Source: Gnetum montanum (lineage: Eukaryota; Streptophyta; Gnetopsida; Gnetales; Gnetaceae). From it: 60,000 bases of DNA. Shown in pieces: positions 46,262 through 58,153 of the stretch. Location of the stretch: contig MNCI01011521.1 of NCBI GenBank assembly GCA_015680685.1, positions 94,023-154,022 on the forward strand, written 5' to 3'. The position numbers were made by a program, and so were the translations under genes. Below the pieces are notes generated by a model. That model searched no databases. It saw only the letters and a program-made list of their open reading frames with translations, and had not been told where the DNA came from. Position 1 is the stretch's first letter, and each line of letters opens with the position of its first letter.

Positions 46262-46405
46262 TTTTTGCAACCTAATCTTTTGTGTTGGCCCATTTCCCAT
46301 GGCCATTTCTGGTAACTATGTCCATAGGTGAGATGCCTTAGGCTATAGTCTCCTAAACAATTTTTCTTCGAGCATTGATGTGTCCAAAATTTACACATCA
46401 AGCAC
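46262..46405 (+). repeat. LTR tail related to element A
   Basis: About 100 bases from 46310 (GTCCATAGGTGAGATGCCTTA... to ACACATCAAGCA) align with the last 100 bases of the 5' LTR of element A (1545-1636), including AGGCTAT, GTCTCC, TAAACAA and TTGATGTGTCCAAA. Upstream is not alignable by eye. A small duplicated GAAAGGACAACT follows at 46410-46455. Confidence 0.65.
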
Positions 46406-47610
46406 ATTTAGAAAGGACAACTGCAAATCCATTAGTACATTTGGAAAGGACAACTCTTGTTAATAAAAACCCTTCTTTCTTTTCTTTTTTATTTCTATTT
46501 TTTTATTTACTATTTTGATTTCTATTTTTTTATTTACTATTTTGATGCATTGCTTGGATGCAACAAGGATAATTTATAAGAACATCAATGCCGATTCTTT
46601 TTCTAGGAGCAAGCTGCAAGACCCAATAAAACAGATAGTTATTTTACAGTTTCCCGCTATTCATGTAGCACACGCATATACAGGTCACGGGACATAGCTT
46701 TAGTTGCGCTGGTATTTAGCCACTGACTGGATCTTCTGCTTTTGATCTTCCAAACAGCCATTTCAACCGTTCGGGAGTGAAATCAATTTACAGTACTGTG
46801 ATGACGATAGTACGATGTGTTCGCATTAACGGGTGATTTAGTTTCTGAGTTGGTACAGAATTAAGCTTGCTAGCTTTGTTGATCACAAATTCTGTAACTC
46901 GAAGCTCGCTGGTGAAAAACAAAACGACGTTCGGAATGTTCATGATCAGGGTCAGCCAATGCTGGGAAAAAAGAACGTCCCTGGAACGCATTTTCAGGAA
47001 AAGTGTTTCATGGTCAAGGACGTTCGGAATCTTAATAATCAGAAAATGAGATGGCAGCTTGTTTTTAACTATGCATCAAAAGAATCCGATTTGTGGAAGA
47101 GAGGAATGAGAGGAATGAGGATTGGTGATTCTAAACGTGTTTAGGTACGTGTGCCTAAAAGTGGGACAGGTTCATAGCTGGGGAGATGATAAGGAAAATT
47201 TAAATATGTTAATTTTTTAAAAAAGTTAAATCTCATATATCCTAAAAAAATCGTAGAATACATAATAAGTACAAATTAAATCCAAAATATTGTTAATGCT
47301 TAAAAATTGCACAAAAGATTGTAATATCACCATTAATCCAAAATTTGCAAAGGTATGGAGGCATCCAATCCATTTCCTTACTCAAAAGCCATAATCTGGC
47401 CAAACATATAACTTCTACAACAACCAAAATGACAGCAATAAAATGGAACCCTTTTGTTACTCAATCTAATCTTTCCAAGAATAAAATTAAGCATCAAGCT
47501 TGAACCAAATTTATAACAAATCATGTTTGCTAATACTTTTGTTCAACCATGATCTATGATAGGGCCATGTTGAAGATGACCACATTTCAGGAAGACACAA
47601 CTTAACTAAA

Positions 47611-47721
47611 CTAAACTACCCACAGCCCAGTAACTCAGCTCACCTACGATGATGGAAAACCTTTAAACTAAACTACCCACAGCCCAGTAACTCAGCTCAC
47701 CTACGATGATGGAAAACCTTT
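47611..47721 (+). repeat. 57-bp tandem duplication
   Basis: Two copies, starting CTAAACTACCCACAGCCCAG at 47611 and 47668, are identical over the whole second copy until about 47721. This indicates a very recent event. Confidence 0.92.
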
Positions 47722-49202
47722 CGAACCTGAGGAATGGGCACTAGTCATGATGAAGGGGAAATAAGGTTACATATGACCATTGACGATGTGCTGGTAGGCT
47801 TCATTGGATCATAAGCAAACAGATTTTAAGAAAAAGTTGAACAACCGTTCATCCGTCCTCATGTTCATGACTCATGATGTTTTTTATTTTCTCAGCCCAG
47901 ATGAGAAAAAGAGCAAAAACCAGCAATGACTAATAAACACGCGTGAATGTGAGTCATGGCGGAACCTTTGACGCTCCCAAAGGCCAATCCATTCAAATGC
48001 AATGTTTACCTCGCCCGCCCCGTCCCAATCTTGATTTCCGTATGACCCAAACTTGGAGCCTCTCGTGATTTCTGTGTGTTTCTTTATTCATTCGTACTCC
48101 CTTGTTTTCTGTGGTCTGTGTTATGTGGATGCCATGAATCTTCATCGCTTGCTGGCCACTTAACAATGAAATAAAGTTTCTGGAAAGATTCAGAGCAGGA
48201 GAAGGTAAGTAAGATTTTAATACGCAATGCAGACGTCAAGAACAAGGCAAGGCAAGGGGACCATTTCAATGTATACAGGCAAGGGGACCACCATTTCAAT
48301 GTATACATACAGATCCAGACAAAATTTCATTGGAAATTATGAAATACGTACATGCTGTGCATTTAATGCTCCTGTACGGGCTCCCAAATCCAAAGCCAAC
48401 AGTGTTCCACATGGACAAGGACGTTCAGATTTTGAAAATGAGAGTAAATTAAGGTTAGAGACTGATGATCAAGGTCAGTCATGGCCAGGGAAAAAAAACA
48501 AGAAGGCAACGCGATGCTAGGAAAAGTCTTTTACGTTTCAAGGTGAATACCGTATGGAACCTTACGAAAACACAATTCCAAATAAGTTTCTTCCAAATGC
48601 ATCATATGCTGTTGGTGATACCTCTGTCAAAGCTTTCTTTCAGTTGTCGAACAATACGTGCCAAGGCTCAAGTTTCTCAAGTTCCTGTATCTGCAGTGTG
48701 GACCAGAGGACACAAGGAGGGGATTACCAGAATGTCTAAAACAACTCAACTCACTGGAATACCTCTGCCCTTGGCTGCCTCGCCCATTTCTCAGCAAGTT
48801 CGACTTACCCATGATTAGGATACCCCTTCCTAATCATGTTGTAAGTAGTACCAGATCATCTTCACTGTCTGCCCTGTGTTAAAAAACCCAAACTAGCTCT
48901 TAAATATTTTTACCTATGCTCCTTGAATTTGCTTTTGAAACTCAAATTTTCTCGCGTCCATGGACCCTTTCGATTTGTTGATGATAGCAATGTTCATGCT
49001 ATCAGGTTTGGAAACATTATTTAGAAAATTATGAAGTGCTATTAGTAAATCAAACTTATATATCTTACCTGTATTTAATGTGTTAAAATGTAAAACATTC
49101 TAAAGAAAATCTCGTATTAAAATTAATTATCATTATTATACCATCTACCTATTTGAACTCGTAGATGACAAGCTCGCAAATGGTAACCGAGTCAATTTAG
49201 TT

Positions 49203-49320
49203 ATTTAGCCATGTGTGTTTCCGTCCCTCCTTACTTTCTTTGTAGAGTCATATTTTCATTTATTTAGCCATGTGTGTTTCCGTCGCTCATCACTTTCTTT
49301 GTAGGGTCATATTTTAATTT
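49203..49320 (+). repeat. 59-bp tandem duplication
   Basis: Copies starting ATTTAGCCATGTGTGTTTCC at 49203 and 49262 differ at about six positions. No coding context is evident. Confidence 0.9.
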
Positions 49321-50700
49321 AATCCTATCGTGTGACAATTCTTTACGTGATACAGAATTATGGTTTGAGGCAGTTTCTTTTCCTTCTAGAAAAGCAAACC
49401 GATGAAATGTAACGCTAATTCCGTTGTATCATTTATTAGAGCTGAGTAGTTAACCACAATATCCCTTTGGATGTAAAATTCAGTGGGATGCGGAGTCATT
49501 GAACTTGAGTGAGACTTGCACGGTAATTTGTTGCTAAGCTGCAAGCAAGACCTCGTCTCTATTAGCTTCACAAATTATATAATTTAATTAAAATATATTG
49601 AAATTATTAACATCTGCACTCTTCTCTCTCACAAAGAATTTAGTTTCAGGGTTTGTCTTAATTCTGAGACAAGGTGAAGCGTAGTTACGACAAATTGGTA
49701 TTTGCAAAACGTCTGAAAACACAATTGATGTTTCTTACCCAGTTTTCTGCCACTTGTGGCAACTGTGATGTGAACTCGTTAGTGTTTTAATAATGTATGT
49801 TTTTAATGCTTCTATTTTTTCCTGCTTATGTCAATAAAATATCACACATTGCTTATATCAAAACATTAGCAATTATGAACGTACTTTTACGTACATTGAA
49901 ATTGTTTTTTTGGGTTTTACCATGTTTTGCAGATTTGGAGTGTCTATAACCTTCTCAATTATTTACAGGCTCTGGTAGAGAAATCAACTATCGTTTAAAT
50001 ACTAGAGGGAGCAAACTTCTTAAGCTTTAAAGATCAGAATCCTAGGCCTGTTTTGTGTGTACTGCCTGCCTGGCGATTATCGTATATGTCTTAATTGCCT
50101 TGCATTCATTGATTTGAACCAACAGAGTCTATAATTCTATAATTCTGTTATTGGAAGCCATATCAAAACTGTTTACTACTCCGTGTTTGCAAACCTCATG
50201 TTGAGGAGGTAAGGGCTTTTGCTTACTGCTCTTGTTCTCAGAATAAATGGAGCTCTTTGACATGTTTCGTTGTTAACGATTTGTGTTTGGTACATACTGG
50301 ACTCTGTACCAGCATGTAAATGTCTTTGCAGAGTGGTTGAATTTGTCGTTTATATGTTAGGAAATTGAAGAAGATCATTATGTTTTTCTGTCAGAGCTCT
50401 GGAAGCATATTTGTAGCATCTTCTTATTAAATTAGTTATCATTGTGCAAATTAGATATTATGGCTGCTTATTGACCTTGTCTGTAATACGTAAGTGAAAG
50501 CAATACGGGCATTTAAACAAGGTTTATTATACTTTATTAAAACAGAACAGTTGCATCAGAAATCTGTATGGATAAAAATGAACAAATGTATGCTCTTCTG
50601 GCTATCTGCCTCTAAGAGTCCACGAGGGAAAAATGTGAACGAAAGTGTGAATAATCAAGGGAGAAATATGATGAGAAGATGATAAGAATTATCTGAGGTG

Positions 50701-51894
50701 ATGAAGCAGTGTATCACGAACTTTCCCCGTATACTTTGTCCAAGATTTATCATCTCCTCAGCTCTCTAGTTATGAAGAATGTCTTCTGAATTATCATCAA
50801 GAACAATAGATAATGTTTTACTTTTCTATTATTTTATTATTTTGTCAATGTGTTGATCATAATAAATTCTTGAATATTTCATAATTAAAATGCATATTCT
50901 TTTTTAAGGATCAATAGTGTCTTTTACAAAATGCTTACAAACTTTGCTTGAAGTCATTCTAAATTGAGGCAAGACAACTATTTTGACTAAAGCTATGCTA
51001 CTTTTGAAGATGTGCAGGGAAACTTGCAAAATTCATTAAATATATGAATTTGTACAGAAAGGAAACAAGGAAATGATTACTTTTCTTCTTAATGTTTTTC
51101 TAATCAAAACTACTAATAAAAAATTTATACTACAACAATTAAATGAATTAAAAGATTTAGAGTTTTAAAAATTATTAGTCATTTATGAAAATTTAGGAAT
51201 CAAGAAAATGGAAGTATTAAACACTCACAAATAACTAGCATAAAACCTAGAAAAAACTTGTAATCAACTTTTTCAAGACAAACCTTGAGTGATATACTAA
51301 ATAAAGGACTAAATTCTGCTTTTTCTCTTAAAAGCACCAAATATGAAGACTTTATTATAGACATAGAAAATTACTTAGAAGCATTAATAAACCAAAAGCC
51401 ATAATAGTCCTCTAAAATAGTGTCAACATTTTACTTAAAATACCAAAGAGTGCCATCTGAAAGAAAGAATTCAAAGTGCTAATTGACATAAGGAAAAAAT
51501 TAAAATTCTTTTAAAACTAGAGTAGCTATATATTTGTTATATATATCTGTATTTTGGCTGATGTGATCATCTTCTTTTCCAGAATATCACATCATTCCTT
51601 ATGACCAAATAGCTTTCTCTTACCTTCTCTTTCATATTATGACCAATTAATATTATTTACTATGACTAGAAAGTCCTCTAGTGAAACTAGTAGTAATAAT
51701 TGATAAGCAAATGTATAAGAGTAAATATTATAACATCTAGTGTGTAGTTGATATAAAAGATACAAAAGATCCAATTTTATATACTATAATAAAAGTTAAA
51801 AAAGACATAATGGAATCAGGTTTTGATGAAAAGACTAAATATTTTTTTATTCCCACCCAAAACAAAGTATTTGGCTGAAAATCTTCTTACACCT
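50701..51894. other. No recognised gene
   Basis: AT-rich. Between 51200 and 51870 a degraded + strand frame with LNSAFSLKSTKYEDFIIDIE-like text looks once-coding, but I cannot place it. It may belong upstream in the copia remnant. Confidence 0.3.
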
Positions 51895-52420
51895 CTTAAT
51901 GATGATCTTGAAGAATCCATCTTTTGTGCTCAATTATAAGGTTTTAAATTTTGATAAGGAGAAAAAGATATTTTGTTTAAGAACTTTTTGACATAAATTT
52001 AAACAAACAACTAGAGCTTGGTACATCAAATTTATGATATATGAAACCTATTCAATTTGGTATCTATAATAACAAGATGTTGATCCCACACACTTATTAG
52101 AAAGTATAGAAGTCTAGTAATTAATTTATGCCATGGTGTTCATATATGATATGGTAATTAGTGATAGTGATGGAAAGTAAATCCCATTGGAAATTTTGTA
52201 GTTAGAGAAGGACATCACTTTCCCTGACAGGAAATATATCAATGATATCCTTTGAAACTTTGGTATGAAAAAGGCTTATTCCATTACTACTCCCATGTCT
52301 CAAATAATTAAATCAAGCTCACATGATGGTGCCAACCTTATAGATACCACTACATATAGAAGGTTGATTGGTAGTTTTATCTATTTAAAGTCAACACATC
52401 TCACATGATGTGTACTTTAC
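51895..52420 (+). pseudogene. Ty1/copia reverse transcriptase remnant
   Basis: Fragments in changing frames follow copia order. LNDDLEESIFCAQL at 51895 matches the family LNGDLEE.V.M.QP. KQTTRAWYIKF at about 52003-52035 matches KQAPRAWY. VFIYDMVISDSD at about 52137-52172 is the YVDD region with a residue lost and YVDD reduced to YDM. SFPDRKYINDIL and FGMKKAYSITTPM, then TTYRRLIGSFIYLKST (52340-52395), complete the C-terminal palm. Many stops and frameshifts; no LTRs identified nearby. Confidence 0.75.
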
Positions 52421-53478
52421 TTAAAGCCATATGAATGTAACACTTGCATTTCAGCATTGAACTTCAAGATAACACTTTTTCATCTTCAAAGATAGGGCCA
52501 TGGGCAGTTAACCAATTAAGTATTCTAAATTCTAAGCTATCATGCTATCATGATCTTATTGCATTTTACCATTTCTAACCTTTAACTGCTTTTTAAATAT
52601 GTTAAATTAAAAATGAAAATTTTTCTAACTGAAAAAAATCTATTGGATAGTACATTCATCTCATGGAAAAGAATTATAAATTTAACAAAATAGCTAAGCA
52701 CCACTAGATACAACAAAAATAGATCATATAAACTTTCTGTAATAATATTATACTTTTTTTATAGATACTAAGTCAAAGGACAATTAAGAAAAACATGCTA
52801 CTCATCCTCCAAAGCTCTTGACCCACATAACTTGTATATGAACACTTCTTTAGAGAGGTCAATGCATCTTGTACTTTCTATTTGAAGTTAATATGAACTC
52901 AAATGAAGATTGCTACTACAAGATATGATTGGGATTTTAGTTGTATGATAAGAAATTTCTTAATCTAGTTGATTACCCTTAATATGCTCAAAATAATTTT
53001 ATTTTATTTTTTACTTTTCACATTTGACTGTAACTTTATTAACACTTGTTGCTTAACTAACTTATATGATTAGTAATATTTTGTACTACCTCTAATGAGA
53101 TATTTTGTGTTTTTACCCATTATATCCCTTGAAAATATTAGCTCTTCATAGAGGCAAAAAGAACTCATGTAATCAACCCCATTTTGTTAGGACAAAGCTA
53201 GGTGGATAATGATGATGATGATCCCTTGAAAATATCATCTTTGTTCTTTTGTGTCTTCAATAATTACTTTGGAATTTTGGTTTTCATAATTTTTTTTAGA
53301 TTTTGAATATAGTTAATGAATTAACAATGAGCTTCAATTTGTAAGAGGAGTAAGTTAATTTTAAAAGTAATATAGAATAAAGTGTTTGTTCTTTTAGCTT
53401 CAATTCATCTAATAAAAATATTTTTTGCATCCATTCAATAGCTTACCAAGTTTTTTCTTGAAGGCTTGGCCTTGTAGT
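52421..53478. other. No recognised gene
   Basis: AT-rich sequence between the copia remnant and element 4, with a GAT microsatellite at about 53208-53222. The same DNA resumes at 58149 after element 4, as shown by the GTAGT duplication. Confidence 0.4.
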
Positions 53479-53606
53479 TGATGAGTGGCGAGGTACCCCT
53501 ACACTCAACCATAGAAATATGAGCATTACACACGCGATCCGGTCGAACTCCACAAACGGACTAGTTGTGGCATCTAGATAGTTAGCCTTAGATCGTAATT
53601 CGTTGT

Positions 53607-54520
53607 TGATGAGTGGTGAGGTACCCCTACACTCAACCATACGAAATGAGTGTAGCATGCGCGATCTAGTCGAACTCCGCAGATGGACTAGTTGTGGCAC
53701 CTAGACAGTTATCCTTAGGTCACAGTTTGCTGTCTTTCCACCTGGACTAGTATTGTACTTATCATGTATGGTTTAGTCTAGATGAGATGTATGATGGGTT
53801 CCTAATCTATGCTACTCCTGAAGGTAATGGAAAAGAATATTAACCCCCCTAAGCTAGGAGGAAAAAGGGTAAGAGAATCTAATCTAGCCCAAGTGCGACG
53901 AGCAACCGATTCCTTGATCAACCGTACACATCTTAGACCTCGTGCACGACTACCACTGGGATTACCAAGTGCAGATCCTAGGTACGCCACTGGGCTACCA
54001 AGTAGTCACACTTAAATGATCGTAATCAAGTCGTACTTGTACCGCGTTGCGATGAGTAGCTGATTCCTTGACTAACTGTACACATCCTTAGATGCTCGTA
54101 ATCAAGTCGTACTCATACCACATTCTAGGAGTTTAAGGGTGAAAGAGAAAGCAGTAAATAACAATTAAATAAATAAACAAATAAATAACAAAGTGAATGC
54201 TGCAATGATGAAGTAATCTTGATCTTTATTGCCGGTCATGTGCATGTCAAACTACGCCACACTCGAATAAGACACTGTACAATTACATTCACCACACTGC
54301 GGGCAGACATGGGAAAAATAATCTATCTCTGGAGTGGTCAAACTGCCAGAGCTTCGCTACTTCTATTCTATCTATGTTAAACAAGGAAGAGCTGCATCTT
54401 ATTTATAGATATGGCGATGGACTACGATATCGCGTACACGATATCGCGGGGGATGCAATATCACGGCGGACGCGATATAGCGTACGCGATATCGCGGCCT
54501 ATGCAAATCGCGTCTCATCA
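53607..54520 (-). repeat. Solo LTR nested in 3' LTR of element 4
   Basis: A 914-bp LTR, TGATGAGTGGTGAGG to CGTCTCATCA, of the same subfamily as its host LTR, flanked by GTTGT on both sides (53602-53606, 54521-54525). Reverse TATA at 54401-54408 and a strong GATATCGCG palindrome cluster at 54420-54515. An internal partial repeat of the AGTGCGACGAGCAACCGATTCC-type text occurs around 53895 and 54050. Confidence 0.92.
54420..54515. promoter_or_regulatory. GATATCGCG palindrome cluster (solo LTR U3)
   Basis: Four to five copies of ACGATATCGCG-type words, including GATATCGCGTACACGATATC-like and GCGTACGCGATATCGC. They lie in U3 upstream of the reverse TATA at 54401-54408. CpG density is exceptional for this window. 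Confidence 0.7.
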
Positions 54521-55355
54521 GTTGTCTTCCCACCTGGACTAGTATTATCTTTGTCACATATGGTTTAGTCTAGAGCGAGGTGTATGATGTGGTTTCTAAT
54601 CTAACGCTACTCCTGAAGGCAATGGAAAGTAATATTAACTAAGCTAAGAGAGAAAGTGTAAGAGAGAATCTAGCTAGCCTAAGTGCGATGAGCATCCGTT
54701 CCTTGATTATCCATACACATTTTGGACTTCGTGCATGACTACCACTGGGATTACCAAGCACAGATCCTAGGTACACTACTGGATTACCAAGTAGTCACAC
54801 TTAAATGCTCGTAATCAAGTCATACTCATTCCACGTTTAACATGAGTTTAAGTGTGAGAGAGATTAACTAGGAAAGCAATAAATAATAATAACAATTAAA
54901 TAATTAAACTAAGTGAATGCTGCAATGATGAAGTAATCTCGATCTTTATTTTCGATCATGTGTGTGTCCAAGTACATCACACTTGAATAAAGGATGTCGT
55001 ACAATTACAATCACCACACTGCAGGCATACACGGAGAGGAAAAGGATTGAGAGAAAGAAATGAAAATACTACAAACTAACTGACTCCTTTCTAATGCCTA
55101 ATTGATCTGTCTACCTCTTATTTATAGATGAGAATACATGCTGCAATATCGCGTATGCAATATCGCGATCGCCCAAATGACAACTTATCATACCCCGACA
55201 ATTGAATGAAAACTCGTCCTCAAGTTATAGTGATTACACAGTGGATAGGTATGGGATCATTGGATGGTGAAAATGGGGTTATGCCACAGTGTGGAATGAA
55301 AACAAAACAAAGACACAACACAAAGAATGTGCTACAACTACAAAATTTGTGGAAC

Positions 55356-57195
55356 TCATGTAGTTCCTGGATAACGAGTTGACCCACTATGATATTTGGG
55401 ACTGTTAGATGGTATGCAAGGATCGGGATGATGCCTTCCATGGCTGTGTTCATTGGGCCGTATGGTTGTTGGAGTGTTAATTGGTGGCCCTGATGAAGTA
55501 ACATGAGGCGTGGGGTTCGAAGATAAGGGTGCACCACAAGGTTGGACTTGTGCTAAGTTAGAGGATGCAGTGGCCTCGAAATGGTGTTGTCCCTTTCTAG
55601 GGTCATTTCTAAAGAAGGGGTGCCTTCTATGTTGCTAAGGTCTTTCATTGCTATTGGCAATATTAGCACAAGTGACATTCAATGGTTGTTGTTGTGGTGT
55701 AAACACCTTAGGAACATTTGGTGGCGATGTAGAAGGAGAGAAAAAATGAGAATGTTGAAAGTTAGGAGGAGTATAAGGTGCACAAGGCGATGGTTGTGTT
55801 GAGGACATGGGTTGATGGTATTGAGCAGAATGGTAATGTGGTGAGATATAGTATGTTGACCCAGTTGGGGAAACAGGATGTTGAACAAGATAAGCATTTG
55901 GGTTTAGATGATATGAAGGATGTCTCCAATTTAGAGGTGGTCTCCCCCACGATTGGGATTGTTGCCACTGTGATCAAACACAGTATCTCTGTACAAACTC
56001 TGGATGTAACGTGTTTTCCCAATGCTCATGTAAATGTAACAATATTGGGCATTGGCCCTTACGGTGATCGTACAAGCATATGTTGCATTCATATGTATGA
56101 TCAACAATTGAGCTCTTATGATTGGTAGTTGAGCTCTTATTTTCCTTATCCCTTCTTTCCGATTGTCTAATGTTTTGTCCTATTTCTTGGGTTTTCAAAA
56201 CTCTATCTCCAATAATATCGATAAATTCTCCACACTTTTTATACGTCCATTCCAACATCTTATTGATCTTTGCCTCGACTTCCTCTAATGATTTTTGTAC
56301 CGGCAAAGATGGCTCTTTCTCCTTGTGATAGGTTGATTTCTCCTTTGTATGATTATGGACCTTTGTTAAGTTGAGATTTTGGTCCTGTTGATGTTTTTCA
56401 ACACTCTCCCATCTAGCCAATTCTCCTTCTTCTTTTGCTACCCGCTTAATAAGCTCTTGGACTTGATGGGTTCGTAGTTCATAGTTGTCCTTGGGCATAC
56501 ATCCCTAGGGTCTTTCTTGTTTCATTACGTAGCCCATCAATGATATGGTACATTAGCCTTTCCTCGAAGAACCCATGGCCTAGACAGTTGTTTAACAATG
56601 CGTAATATCTTTCTAAGGCCATGTCCAAGGGTTCATGTTGTGCTTGTTTCCACTCTTGGATTTGTTTCCTCAAGGCTAACACTCTTGCATAGGTTTGATA
56701 TCTTTTGTTAAATAACTCTACCATTTTTGACCAACGTTGTATTGAATTGGGTCTTAATGATCTATACCATACTTTTTCTTGGCCAACGAGTTTCATGGGA
56801 AAGAGCTTGAGTTTTTTCCAACCGTTATCAATGTTATTCCATGTATAGGCATCATAGAAGGCTTGTAAATGTTGATGCGGATCTAAGTCATAGCCTCCTG
56901 AAAAATTAGGAAAGTTGTTTAAATTGAGCCTGGGTAGACAGCTCTCTTTACAATGCCTACAGGAGATTCGAATAGCCTCTTGTATTTGCATTAAGCTTGT
57001 AGTGGCTAGTAGGGGTTCATCTTCATCTTGTAAGTTATGCTTTCATGCTTTGGGATGACATTGCTTTTGTTTATGTTTATAAGAAACCCCCACTTCAGGT
57101 TGTGTACTCCAATCTTCATCATCATATAGTTCGTTGGTTCTCCAATGAACTTCCTCACTAGGTGCAGCATTATCATAGTTTTGTAGGAGAGGCAT
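55356..57195 (-). pseudogene. gag: Athila-like gag (element 4)
   Basis: ATG at 57195 (minus) and stop at 55356, about 613 codons with one stop near 57050 and one frameshift at about 56490. Capsid core LPRLNLNNFPNFSGGYDLDP, NGWKKLKLFPMKLVGQEKVW, VELFNKRYQTYARVLALR and FFEERLMYHIIDGLRN. After the frameshift a Glu/Lys-rich helix and the knuckle-like CNICLYDHRKGQCPI (about 56060-56100), then a Pro/His/Ser/Gln-rich tail. The final codons (GTT, stop) coincide with the last codons of the second ORF of element 3, indicating an in-frame deletion fusion. It is the least damaged gag in the window. Confidence 0.88.
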
Positions 57196-57318
57196 GGTTG
57201 TGAAATTGTGTGTGAATTTGTATGTGACTTTTTATAATTATTTCTTTATAAAAGATATATCGTTAAGTCCTTATACAACAACCTTGTATGATATAACTAA
57301 TCTAGATAACTAGCACCA

Positions 57319-57336
57319 TCCCCGGCAACGGCGCCA
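57319..57336 (-). other. Primer binding site of element 4
   Basis: The minus strand reads TGGCGCCGTTGCCGGGGA, the exact tRNA-Asp primer site typical of Athila-type plant elements, one base inside the LTR. Confidence 0.92.
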
Positions 57337-57337
57337 A

Positions 57338-58148
57338 TGATGAGTGACGAGGTACCCCTACACTCAACCATATGAATACGAGCGTTACACGCATGATCCA
57401 ATTGAACTCCGCAGATGGACTAGTTGTGGCATCTAGACAGTTAGCCTTAGGTCGCAGTTCGTTGTCTTTCCACCTAGACTAGTATTAGCTTTGTCGCATA
57501 TGGTTTAGTCTAGAGTGAGGTGTATGATGTGGTTTCTAATCTAATGCTACTCTTGAAGGCAACGGAAAGTAATATTTACTAATCTAGGAGAGAGAGGGTG
57601 AGAGAATCTAAACTAGCCTAAGTGCGATGAGCATCCGTTCCTTGATTATCCATACACATCTTGGACTTCATGCACAACTACCACTAGGATTACTAAGCGC
57701 AGATCCTAGGTATGCTACTGGGTTACCAAGTAGTCACACTTAAATGCTCGTAATCAAGTCATACTCATTTCGCGTTTTAACATGAGTTTAAGGGTGAGAA
57801 GAGATTAACTAGGAAATCAGTAATTAAAAATTAAATAAATAATTAAACTAAGTGAATGTTGCAATGATGAAGTAATCTCGATCTTTATTTTTGGTCATGT
57901 GCATGTCCAAGTACATCACATTCGAATAAAGAATGTCGTACAATTACAATCACCACACTACAGGCATACACGGAGAGGAAAAGGATTAAGAGAAAGAAAT
58001 GAAAACACTACAAACTAACTGACTACTTTCTAATGCCTAACTGATCTGTCTACCTCTTATTTATAGATGAGGAGACAAGTTGCGATATCGTGGTTGGGCT
58101 GTGATATCGCGTATGTAATATCACAGTCGCCCAAATGATGACTCATCA
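57338..58148 (-). repeat. 5' LTR of element 4
   Basis: An 811-bp LTR, TGATGAGTGACGAGG to GACTCATCA. Reverse TATA ATTTATAG at 58059-58066; GATATCGCG-type palindromes at 58081-58130 lie directly upstream of it on the coding strand. Confidence 0.93.
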
Positions 58149-58153
58149 GTAGT

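Larger units (their letters stand above)
46406..50700. other. Low-repeat island, no recognised gene
   Basis: Base composition becomes more even and no transposon hallmark is visible. A + strand frame at about 46838-47144 (RNVHDQGQPMLGKKNVPGT) and another at 48227-48520 (TDDQGQSWPGKKNKKATRC) are clearly related to each other. Further open stretches continue to 48882. They could be remnants of a duplicated host gene or exon, but I recognise no family. Tandem duplications lie at 47611 and 49203. The rest, to 50700, has no convincing coding signal. Confidence 0.4.
53479..55190 (-). repeat. 3' LTR of element 4, interrupted
   Basis: The LTR consists of 53479-53606 and 54526-55190 (793 bp together), split by the solo LTR. 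The joined sequence matches 57338-58148. The inner edge TATCATACCCCGACAATTG gives a polypurine tract on the minus strand. Confidence 0.9.
53479..58148 (-). mobile_element. Gag-only Athila-like element (element 4)
   Basis: A minus-strand element flanked by a perfect duplication GTAGT (53474-53478 and 58149-58153). LTRs begin TGATGAGTGGCG/TGATGAGTGACG and end TATCA/CTCATCA. Without the solo LTR nested in its left LTR it is about 3.75 kb. It has a perfect tRNA-Asp primer site and gag, but no pol or second ORF. Its 3' non-coding part matches that of element 3, so it is best read as an internal-deletion derivative. Confidence 0.92.

Noticed and set aside
48540-48830. Faint resemblance of an FQGEYRMEPYENT-type segment to Tctex-type dynein light chains
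   Set aside because: Only the first dozen residues fit; the rest of the fold pattern and the expected C-terminal strands are absent. Not annotated.
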